This document shows positions 46,510-54,400 of a stretch of 64,000 bases of DNA, piece after piece (position 1 is the first letter of the stretch; every line of letters starts with the position of its first letter). Under the pieces are notes generated by a model. That model was not told the origin of the DNA, made no database searches, and saw nothing but the letters and a program-made list of their open reading frames with translations. Both the position numbers and the translations under genes were made by a program. The DNA is from UBA1426 sp050953365. Its GTDB lineage: Bacteria > Bacillota > Clostridia > Peptostreptococcales > Anaerovoracaceae. The stretch covers positions 62,001 to 126,000 of the forward strand of contig JBMNMN010000002.1 of assembly GCA_050953365.1 (NCBI GenBank), read 5' to 3'.

Positions 46510-47076
46510 ATGAGAGTGGAAAACTGGCTCATTGGTCTGATTGCAGTCGTTGCCATCCTGATTCTGTGTGTGATCTTGGTTTTCAATAATCTTGTGCGAA
46601 AGCGCAACATTGCCGAATCGGCCTGGTCGAATATTGACGTGCAGCTTCAGAGAAGGTATGACCTGATACCCAACCTGGTTGAGAGTGTCAAGGCCTATGC
46701 AAAGCATGAAAGAGAAACATTTGAAAGGATTGCCGCTCTGAGAGCTTCCTTCCAAAATGCCACCACTCCTAAAGAAATCGAGACAATCGATCAGGAGATG
46801 AATCTGGCGGTGAAGCGTTTATTCGCCATTGCGGAAAACTATCCGGACCTTAAGGCAAGTCAGAACTTCCTGATGCTTCAGGAGTCTCTGGCAGGCACGG
46901 AAAACCGTATCGCCTATAGCAGGAATAATTACAATCACGCGGTAATGAGCTACAACACAGCAGTGCAGACCTTCCCCGGCATATTGGTTGCGGGTCCGTT
47001 CGGATTTCGTATAAAAGAGTTTTTCGAAGTAGAGGACAGCGGAATGCGAGATGCGGTGGAAGTTAAACTTGATTGA
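46510..47076 (+). CDS. LemA family protein
   Basis: A ~188-residue protein with one N-terminal membrane helix (LIGLIAVVAILILCVILVF) and a helical LemA domain: RNIAESAWSNIDVQLQRRYD, LIPNLVESVKAY and IAYSRNNYNHAV. The start is uncertain: TTG 46492 (GAGGT upstream), ATG 46510 and GTG 46516 (AAGGGGG 8 bases upstream) are all possible. LemA proteins are envelope proteins of unclear function, typically encoded beside an M48 protease, as here with a 14-base gap to that gene. Confidence 0.9.
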   Translation: MRVENWLIGLIAVVAILILCVILVFNNLVRKRNIAESAWSNIDVQLQRRYDLIPNLVESVKAYAKHERETFERIAALRASFQNATTPKEIETIDQEMNLAVKRLFAIAENYPDLKASQNFLMLQESLAGTENRIAYSRNNYNHAVMSYNTAVQTFPGILVAGPFGFRIKEFFEVEDSGMRDAVEVKLD

Positions 47077-47090
47077 TCGGAGGAAATAAT

Positions 47091-48071
47091 ATGGCGAAAA
47101 ATTATGTCAGCGTGTACGAGCGAGTCAATCACAGCAAGCGAAACTCCATCCTGGTCGTTATAGGGTTTATTGTGTTCTTCGCATTAATATTTTCACTGAT
47201 CGGATTATTTTACGGGCAATCGGTTTACTATGGAGATTATTATGATCTGCTCCTGACGGTTCTCGTGGGAGCCGGTCTTGGCATATCCATTTCTCTCATC
47301 ATATCCATAGTGTCTTATAGAAGGAGCGGGAAAATTCTTGCCAAGGCGGCCAATGCCGTCGAAGTGAAAAGGGAGGATAATCCATACCTTTATGAAATGG
47401 TGGATGCCATTGCCGCGGGGGCTCAAATTCAGCCGCCTAGGGTGTATATCATTGAATCCGGTGAAATGAACGCCTTCGCCTCGGGTTCCGGCGGGGGCAA
47501 TTCCATGGTAGCCGTTACGAGAGGTCTTTTGGAGGTTCTCAACCGAGAAGAGCTGGAAGGCGTTATAGCACACGAAGTCGCCCATTTGAAGAATGATGAT
47601 ATTAAATTTGTTTCGCTGGCCGCAGCCCTTTCGGCAACCTTACTGATGATTTTGCATGCATTTGGCAGGGGCATGTATTTTTCGGGAAGAGGAAGAAGAT
47701 CAAGCTCGAGCAATTCCCGGGGCGGCGGAGGGAATGCCATCATACTTGTAGTTGTTATGCTGGCGTCGATTATCGCCATCGTCCTGGGACCGCTCATCGT
47801 GAGAGCCATGCAGAGCGCCGTTTCAAAGCAGAGGGAGTTTCTTGCGGACGCTTCGGGAGCCGCCATCATCGGATATCCTTTGGGACTGGCTTCCGCCTTA
47901 GAGAAGATCGATCTGCATAATCGGCGCTATCTTGCCCAGCATGGGACTGCTTTTACCAACCAATCCGTCCACGCTCTCTGTATCAGCCAGCCTTTTACAA
48001 AGAAGGTGTCGAGGCTTTTCTCCACGCATCCGCCCATTGAAGAGCGGGTTGAAAGGCTGCGGGGGATGTGA
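47091..48071 (+). CDS. htpX: M48-family membrane metalloprotease (HtpX-like)
   Basis: A 326-residue membrane protease. N-terminal helices at ~19-42 and ~55-80, then the zinc motif VIAHEVAHLKNDD (HExxH), two more hydrophobic segments (LAAALSATLLMILHAF; IILVVVMLASIIAIVLGPLI) around a Gly/Ser-rich loop, the third zinc ligand in REFLADASGA, and the terminal STHPPIEERVERL. It degrades misfolded membrane proteins. Start ATG 47091 with CGGAGGAAAT. Pairs with LemA. Confidence 0.92.
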   Translation: MAKNYVSVYERVNHSKRNSILVVIGFIVFFALIFSLIGLFYGQSVYYGDYYDLLLTVLVGAGLGISISLIISIVSYRRSGKILAKAANAVEVKREDNPYLYEMVDAIAAGAQIQPPRVYIIESGEMNAFASGSGGGNSMVAVTRGLLEVLNREELEGVIAHEVAHLKNDDIKFVSLAAALSATLLMILHAFGRGMYFSGRGRRSSSSNSRGGGGNAIILVVVMLASIIAIVLGPLIVRAMQSAVSKQREFLADASGAAIIGYPLGLASALEKIDLHNRRYLAQHGTAFTNQSVHALCISQPFTKKVSRLFSTHPPIEERVERLRGM

Positions 48072-48077
48072 CGTGGA

Positions 48078-48095
48078 AATGAGCGCTTCGCTCTT
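48078..48095. terminator. small hairpin between convergent genes
   Basis: GAGCG-CTT-CGCTC with TTTGCTT after it. A weak terminator at most. Confidence 0.35.
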
Positions 48096-48106
48096 TGCTT
48101 AAAAAA

Positions 48107-49309
48107 TTAATAGTTTAATTGCTGGGCCCAGTCCAGGGCTTTAAGATACAAGATCATAAACGTTTTTGCATCGATTATGGCAGAGGGATCGATGCCTCTA
48201 TCGCTCCAAGGGGCTGTTTCACAGGCAATCACATAGTCCAGACATTCCCTGCACTTGTTCGGTTTACCTAATAGAGCTTCCTTTACCTCGTCGGGAAGAG
48301 GAAGGCCTTCAAGAATTTGATGCATGGGCTGATGCATCAGGACATCGATAAGAGAAAACAGACCTGTGAAAAAATACTTTGATGCCTCTTGCTCTGCTCG
48401 AAGCTCCAGAGCAATCAGTTCCATTAGTTTGCTGCGGATGATGCAAAGCTTAATAGCCTCCGCGTTTTCCGGGTTGCGCAGATCCTTCATCATCAAGACA
48501 CCCATCCATTGCCGCAATTCCTCAAAGCCGATGTATACCAGAGCGTGAGAGATGGTGTTGATTTTATTCTTCGCACCGTAATAAACTGAGTTTACTAGTT
48601 TTAAAAGTTTATAGGACAAGCCCAGATCCTTTTCTATGATTGACGAAATTATCTTGTAGCTCGGCTCCGGACTACTCAGCTCATCTAAAATACGAATAAC
48701 GTTGATGGGCAATGAGTGAATTTCTTTCGAACCGATGATTGCAGGCTTGCTGAAAAAATATCCTTGGAAGTAATCGTACCCCATTTTAAGCGCCCGATCA
48801 TACTCTTCGCGAGTTTCAATCTTTTCTGCCAGGAATTGAACACGGGATCGATATTTTTTAATCAGGCTCTGCTGTTTCTCAAGATTGACGGTGGGATACT
48901 CCACCTTGATAATATCGGCTACTTCAATGAGCGGCAAATTGTCATCGTCCAGAATAAAATCGTCCAGGGCGATGGTATAGCCCGATTTCTGAAGCTGCCG
49001 GCAGGCCTCTATGGTCTCTTGAGTGGCCTCTCCCCGCTCCAACACCTCTATCACTACAGATTCCGGGGGCAATATGCAGGGAAATTGTTTATGTATGAGA
49101 TCTTTTGAGAAATTGATGAAGGCCAAAGTTCCTTCGGTGAGCGTTTGAAGATCCATCACCAAAAAAGAGTTATAGATCAACTCTTCTGTGGCTCGGTTGT
49201 CATCTGTGCCGCAATAATGATTCTGATTGCTCTGCCTATAAAGCAATTCATAGCCGTGCACTCGCATATTCCGATTGAAAATAGGCTGACGGGCAATATA
49301 GACGTCCAT
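48107..49309 (-). CDS. YuxH-like degenerate EAL - HDOD protein
   Basis: A 400-residue protein. The N-terminal half (~1-200) is an EAL-fold domain lacking the EAL triad: YIARQPIFNRNMRVHGYELLYR has YELL in its place, and the metal-binding residues of active c-di-GMP phosphodiesterases are not evident. The C-terminal half (~205-400) is an HDOD domain (KIISSIIEKDLGLSYKLLKL; HALVYIGFEELRQW). Such proteins bind rather than cleave nucleotides and act in signalling. AAGGTGA lies 6 bases before the ATG. It is convergent with htpX; an IS30 element sits upstream of it. Confidence 0.88.
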   Translation of the reverse strand: MDVYIARQPIFNRNMRVHGYELLYRQSNQNHYCGTDDNRATEELIYNSFLVMDLQTLTEGTLAFINFSKDLIHKQFPCILPPESVVIEVLERGEATQETIEACRQLQKSGYTIALDDFILDDDNLPLIEVADIIKVEYPTVNLEKQQSLIKKYRSRVQFLAEKIETREEYDRALKMGYDYFQGYFFSKPAIIGSKEIHSLPINVIRILDELSSPEPSYKIISSIIEKDLGLSYKLLKLVNSVYYGAKNKINTISHALVYIGFEELRQWMGVLMMKDLRNPENAEAIKLCIIRSKLMELIALELRAEQEASKYFFTGLFSLIDVLMHQPMHQILEGLPLPDEVKEALLGKPNKCRECLDYVIACETAPWSDRGIDPSAIIDAKTFMILYLKALDWAQQLNY

Positions 49310-49425
49310 ATCAATTCACCTTTTTAATGTTAGCATATAGCCGCCTTTATCCTTATCAGTAATCCCAATACAATTTGTTAAAATATAAAATGGCGAATTG
49401 TAAAATGAAGTTGAACTAATAAAAA

Positions 49426-49500
49426 ATCCATAGTGACGATTTCTGTTGTAAAATAGTTTTTACGAGAAACAATTTCACAGAAAGGCGAATCACTATGGAT
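49426..49500 (+). promoter_or_regulatory. hairpin hiding the transposase start codon
   Basis: ATCCATAGTG (49426-49435) is the exact complement of CACTATGGAT (49491-49500), which contains the transposase ATG. Inside it, TTTCTGTTG and CACAGAAA can also pair and cover the ribosome site AGAAAGG. Transcripts entering from outside would therefore fold the start codon away. Confidence 0.6.
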
Positions 49501-50535
49501 CACTCACAGTTTACACCTAATCCGCGAAAAAATAAACATCTTTCTTTTAAAGAGCGCGTAAAAATCGAGTTATTGGCTGGTGAAGGCAAAACTGCTTATG
49601 CCATCGCAAAACTGCTAAATCGGCCCATAAACACCATTACAAACGAACTAAGGCGTGGCACAGTGGAACAGATAAAGCAGGGCAAATTAGTAAAAATCTA
49701 CTACGCTGATGCCGGCCAGGCTAAATATGAGGCAAATCGCCGGAACACTGGTCGCAGGTACAAGCTGCTACAGTGCAGTGAGTTCGTAGGCTATGTTGAG
49801 AAGATGATGTTAGAGGAAGATTGGTCCGTGGACTCTGCCGTAGGTAGGGCTGCAGCAACGGGTAAATTCGATAAGATGCTTTGCACCAAGACCATCTATA
49901 ACTACATCGACTTGGGGCTCCTAAAGGTTAAGAATACTGACCTGCCACTAAAACTGAGGCGCAGCCCTAAAGGGGTCCGTATCAGGGCAAACAAGCGAAA
50001 CCTCGGTGACAGTATTGAAAGCCGTCCTTCCCATGTGGAGGAACGAGAAGAATTCGGCCACTGGGAGATCGATACAGTCATCGGTTCAAAATCCAAGGAG
50101 GACGAAAGCTTGTTGACTATCGTCGAACGGAAGACCAGAAACGCACTGATTCGTAAAATTTCAGCAAGAACAGCAGAAGCAGTAATGAAGGAAATTGATA
50201 CGATCAAGGAGGAATTTGGCAGTCAGTTCCATGAAGCTTTCAAGACTATCACTTCCGACAACGGATCTGAGTTCGCCTCCCTGTCCAGACTGAAAGAACA
50301 GAATGTAGGAGTATACTTTACCCACCCCTTCTCCTCATTTGAACGAGGCACCAATGAAAACCATAATGGCATGATACGACGCTTCATCCCGAAAGGGAAG
50401 AAGATTTCCGATTACAGCTTAGAGGCCATCGAGCGAATAGAGGAATGGATGAATGGCCTCCCTAGAAAGATCCTAGGCTACAAAACCCCGGAGGAGCTCT
50501 TCGAAGAGGAACTCGATTTAATCTATGCTCTTTAA
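49495..50535 (+). CDS. IS30 family transposase
   Basis: A 346-residue DDE transposase, full length. N-terminal HTH (KHLSFKERVKIELLAGEGKT.. INTITNELRRGT), then the catalytic core with the first Asp in HWEIDTVIGSKS, the second in TITSDNGSEFA and the Glu in ERGTNENHNGMIRRFIPKG. All catalytic residues are present and there is no frameshift, so it may be active. AGAAAGGCG lies before the ATG. Confidence 0.95.
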   Translation: MDHSQFTPNPRKNKHLSFKERVKIELLAGEGKTAYAIAKLLNRPINTITNELRRGTVEQIKQGKLVKIYYADAGQAKYEANRRNTGRRYKLLQCSEFVGYVEKMMLEEDWSVDSAVGRAAATGKFDKMLCTKTIYNYIDLGLLKVKNTDLPLKLRRSPKGVRIRANKRNLGDSIESRPSHVEEREEFGHWEIDTVIGSKSKEDESLLTIVERKTRNALIRKISARTAEAVMKEIDTIKEEFGSQFHEAFKTITSDNGSEFASLSRLKEQNVGVYFTHPFSSFERGTNENHNGMIRRFIPKGKKISDYSLEAIERIEEWMNGLPRKILGYKTPEELFEEELDLIYAL

Positions 50536-50690
50536 CAACAGAGATTGGTCAAGGTACGGAGAATAGTTCAACTTGTTATTGCAATTCAGGAAAATATAAA
50601 ATATATGTTACCGCTGCAAATTGCTAATAGTATTATATACCATAATGCGTCAGAATTTTACATAAAATATCTAAATTTTTAGCCTATTTT

Positions 50691-50711
50691 GGTGCCAGAC
50701 ACTTTTTACAA
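50691..50711 (+). repeat. dispersed motif GGTGCCAGACACTTTTTACAA
   Basis: One of four short related intergenic sequences in the window (others at 28602, 43821 and 46379) sharing a G(T/C)G(T/C)C-n-GACAC(T) core, some followed by TTTTxxCAAG. Probably a scattered REP-like motif. Confidence 0.4.
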
Positions 50712-50762
50712 GTATGTGGCCGTATATATACAGCCTTGAGGGCAGGGCTGATAGTGTAAAAT

Positions 50763-50852
50763 AGTTGTGGAGTTGTTAAAGGAAAGAAACAGAGATTAAC
50801 TCCCCCTTGTTATAATAGTTTCACCACAAAAACACAAAAAAAACTCCACAAC
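50763..50852. repeat. possible insertion-sequence remnant or MITE
   Basis: AGTTGTGGAGTT (50763-50774) is inverted at AACTCCACAAC (50842-50852), enclosing a non-coding 67-base AT-rich centre with a TATAAT box. The 3' side continues AACTTGACACCGTCC. No transposase lies between. Confidence 0.35.
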
Positions 50853-50883
50853 AACTTGACACCGTCCTAAGGAAAAAATGTGC

Positions 50884-50912
50884 TTCCATTATTTATAAAA
50901 GAATGATATAAT
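50884..50912 (+). promoter_or_regulatory. extended -10 promoter of the giant SLH gene
   Basis: TTCCAT (50884-50889), 17-base spacer and TGATATAAT with consensus hexamer at 50907-50912. A TTGACA at 50914 may mark a second, weaker promoter. The leader to the ATG at 51403 is about 480 nt. Confidence 0.6.
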
Positions 50913-50958
50913 ATTGACAAATGCAGGAATGGATAAACTGTATTTATAGAAATAGAAT

Positions 50959-51160
50959 AACAGGATTCCGAGTTTAGTTTTCTAAGGCAGAAAAGCTAAG
51001 ATACTAAGCCGATGGGTTTTGTTGGAAACGACAAGGCCTCCCGTTTTGGAAAGGAATATGCGAAGGTATATGCTTTCACAACGGGTGCACTAGAATAGTC
51101 ACCTGTTTTTGTTTTACTGTATTCTTTACGAAGCGGGCTTATATGTCCGCTTTTATTTTT
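50959..51160 (+). ncRNA. structured leader RNA (riboswitch-like) with terminator, class unknown
   Basis: A closing stem is made by AACAGG+ATTC (50959-50968) with GAAT (51093) and CCTGTT (51102). Inside are three hairpins: TTAG-TTTTCT / AGAAAA-G-CTAA (50974-50999), TTGTTG-GAAA-CGACAA (51019-51034, extended by GGG/CCC) with a GNRA loop, and a long CCCGTT..GAAAG..ATATGC / GTATAT..CTTTC..AACGGG stem (51040-51085). Single-stranded joints (GATACTAAGCCGAT; TGCACTA) look aptamer-like. AAGCGGGC / GTCCGCTT then TTTTATTTTT (51131-51160) is a terminator. GGGCTTAT inside it can pair instead with ATAAGCGCCC (51191-51200), which is followed by TTTTTT. I could not match it to any riboswitch I know. Bases 51211-51402 show nothing further except AGAAGGAGAG before the start. 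Confidence 0.6.
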
Positions 51161-51402
51161 AATATTTTCTTATAAAACGGACGGTCTTAAATAAGCGCCC
51201 TTTTTTATTTAGCTGACAAAACCCTATGGGTAACACTTGTATAAGCAGATCTGACTGAATTATGGTACGTATTGTTAGACTGCATTATATGGGGAGGTGG
51301 AATGTAATTAGCAGCATCAATATGTACTACCGTTAATAGATAATCTGAATTAATACACGAGTTATTATTCTGCTTACAGCAGAGAAAGAAGGAGAGATAA
51401 AA

Positions 51403-54400
51403 ATGAGCAAGAAAACCGGACCACAATGCTCTCGATACAGAACGAGCAGATTTATCAGGCAGTGTCTTGCAATTGTGCTAACAGTTGCTATGGTAGTCAC
51501 TATGTCGCCGATAATACCGGGCACGAACATGAATGCGTTTGCCGCCGACGAACTATCGGGCAACACAGTGCAGCCCATAGTTGTGGTAAGCGGTGAAGGT
51601 GTCCTGGGAGGAACGGCATATTCGGCTTCCAATGTCAGTAATGAAAGATCGTATACATTGGATGAGCTGAAAGAATTGGCGGATGAAACGGAATATCTAT
51701 ATTCGTCACTGAATTCAGTGGGTGTAAAACGAATATATAAAGCAAAAGGGTTAGAGGTCTCATCGTTATTTCAGGAAACTGCTTTTTTACAGGATTTTTA
51801 TGATGATTATGCCGTAAAATTTACTGCGAGCGACGGGGTTGAAGCAACTTTTGATCCCGGGCATGAAGGGAATACTACAGGCGGATCCATGGCAGGCACT
51901 TACCCCGTTTCGCAAGGCATTGGAGTGGACAGGGTTTATTTCCCTAATATTGCAACGGGTGATGTGTCAGATGCAGTACCTGTTCCCATCATCCTTTCGT
52001 GGGAAAATAAATATGCAACTGCGCCTGACGTCCCCGACACTTTACAACAGGACAGCGCAGCGCCAAGACTGATTGTAGGACAGCTTGCGATAGATGATGT
52101 CAACAATCCCATGTTTAACCAGAACGTGCGCAAGATCGAGGCGGGTAACGCGATTTCGGAAACCGCAATAACCATCGACGGAGTCGAAAAGACCAGGGCC
52201 GAAATCCTTATGATGGCGCGGGCCGATCGCAGCTATACATATGATACACAGGGTGGAAGCAAGACAGTTTATGCAAGAGGAGTACCGCTGTCTATCTTGC
52301 TTTCCGGCTATGACGATAACGATACGGTTCAATTCACAACAGCCGACAATTATCCCGTAAGCGCCAGCGGCATGACGGTTGCCGAACTCATTGAAGGCAA
52401 TTATATGCTTGCATATGAGGTCGGTGAGTCCGAATCGGAATTAAAAGGCATTTATGCAACTGCAAAAAACAAACCGGAGATTTATGGTTTCTTTACACTG
52501 TACGGTGACGGCGAAAAACCGGCAGGTTTGATAAACAGCATTACCGTAATTTCCTTTTCGGGAATCGATTTTGTAAACAGCCCGTACAAGCATATTAATA
52601 ATGGAGGATATACCGGAAGCGCGCCTTACGGAATCGATGCAATAACCGGCGCCACATTGACCATCGAAGGCCCCGGATTGACTTCCAGCGTTCCGCTTCC
52701 CATCAGGGAACTTGAAGAGCAGAATGCGGGAGCGTATAGAGGCGTATATACGGATGTAAGAAACGGCCAAGAATGGACTCTGAATTATGAGGGTATCAAA
52801 CTCTCCCATATCCTGTATAACATGACAAGTGGGGATAACGGCATTCATCTGACGGATAAAGCGTATAAGGTGCTTATCAAGAACCGGGTCCGTCAGACAA
52901 TAGCGGAATTTACACTTGATGAGATCGAAGAGGCGGATTCTGCAGGTAAACCGATTATTATCGCTTACGGCACCGGAACGGAAGACGGAGAGACGGTTGC
53001 GCCCTTTGTCTTTGATCTGGGAGCCGGTCTATTAGACGAGCTAGATAATGATGACGGCCCTATTAAGCTGGTATACGATAAATCTGTTTTTGGCGGAGCA
53101 GATCCGAATCCCGAGTATACGGAGTTCGGAAATCTGGCTTATATCTATGTGGCACAGCAGGAAACCCCGGGCTACAAGCATGACAAGCCGCCTTACGATA
53201 CGCCGGAAAACTCTCAATACGTATTGACGGTTACGGGAGATAAGATCGGAAGAGAGGTTAACTATACCGTTGAACAGCTTGAAGACATGGTCCAGTACGG
53301 TGACGACAGGGCTCCAATACCCGGTGGCATGGGTTATCGCGCAGAGTACAGCCTTGCTAACAGCACCTACTGGTATGTAAACGAATATGAGGGCGTCCAG
53401 CTGTGGAAGCTGCTTCTTAAATCCGGACTTCCTGCCGGCGCGGCAATCGGTGAGGATAAGGACACGTACGTATCCTTTACCGCTACGGATAATTATAAAG
53501 ATTTTGATAAATTTACGATTGAACAGGTCTCCAATCCTGATTTATTTAAATACTACGAGAAAAATCCCGCAGATCCGAATGATGGCTCTTATTTAGGGGA
53601 CGATGAGCTGGATCTGAGAGGGATAGGCTATCCCGTACTCGTGGCTTACGGCGTCAACGGTTATCCTTATGTAATCAAAAACACTCTGGACGGTTATCTA
53701 AGCGGCCTTTCCAATGACGGCGGACCGTTGCGCATCATTTCCGGAAAACTCGAGTATTCTCATGCCAACGGTTCAAGGCAGGCAAAACTGCTCGATAAGA
53801 TAATCGTAGGCGAAGACTTATTCTACAGCACGCATAAATACAACCCGAATAAGGAAGGAATTTACCAGCAGCTTGCGGAAAACTCCGCAGTGAATGTCCG
53901 GGTTGTGACAGGCTCGGGCGAAAATGTCACAGTCCTCAAAGAAGCAACCTACAAAGTAGGAGACATTGAAGAACTGATTTACGGAGGAAGCCTGACAGCT
54001 GCGCAGCTCAAGGACGCCAAGATCAAAGGCTTCTATGAATTAAAGAAGGGTAGTAATACCTTCAATGACCTGTATGAAGGAATCAATCTGAGATATTTCC
54101 TCGAGCATGTGGTCCAACTGCCCGGTTACAAGGGAACCATAACCTTCAGCAGCGGTTCGGAGCAATTGGCAATGAGCCTTGAAGAAGTGCTGGCATACAC
54201 CGGATACAACGATGCCACGAAGCTTTCAAACCTGTCGCCGGTGATTGCCTACGCAAAGAATGGTGTGCCGTTGGTAGCCGATAAAAACGCGACCGGATAT
54301 GAGAGCACTGTAAAGCTGGCAGAGGGTACGGAGTATGCACATGAGATTACCGTCAAAAACGACGGCGGCCCGCTGCAGGTTATTTTCCCGCGTTCGACAA

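Larger units (their letters stand above)
49392..50590 (+). mobile_element. IS30-family insertion sequence
   Basis: A complete element of about 1.2 kb with one transposase gene. Terminal inverted repeats: GAATTGTAAAATGAAGTTGA.. (from 49395 to 49420) against the complement of 50562-50587, about 21 of 26 matching, with a perfect AAGTTGAACTA core. A 12-bp direct repeat AAAATATAAAAT flanks it at 49380-49391 and 50591-50602 with identical 3-base offsets, which I read as the target duplication. The element lies between the YuxH-like gene and the giant SLH gene and interrupts no recognisable gene. Confidence 0.85.

Noticed and set aside
48107..49309. Active c-di-GMP phosphodiesterase
   Set aside because: The EAL triad is replaced by YELL and an HDOD domain follows, as in the non-catalytic YuxH-like family.
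50959..51110. c-di-GMP (GEMM), SAM or cobalamin riboswitch
   Set aside because: Hallmark sequences of those classes are absent on reading; the element is kept as unassigned.
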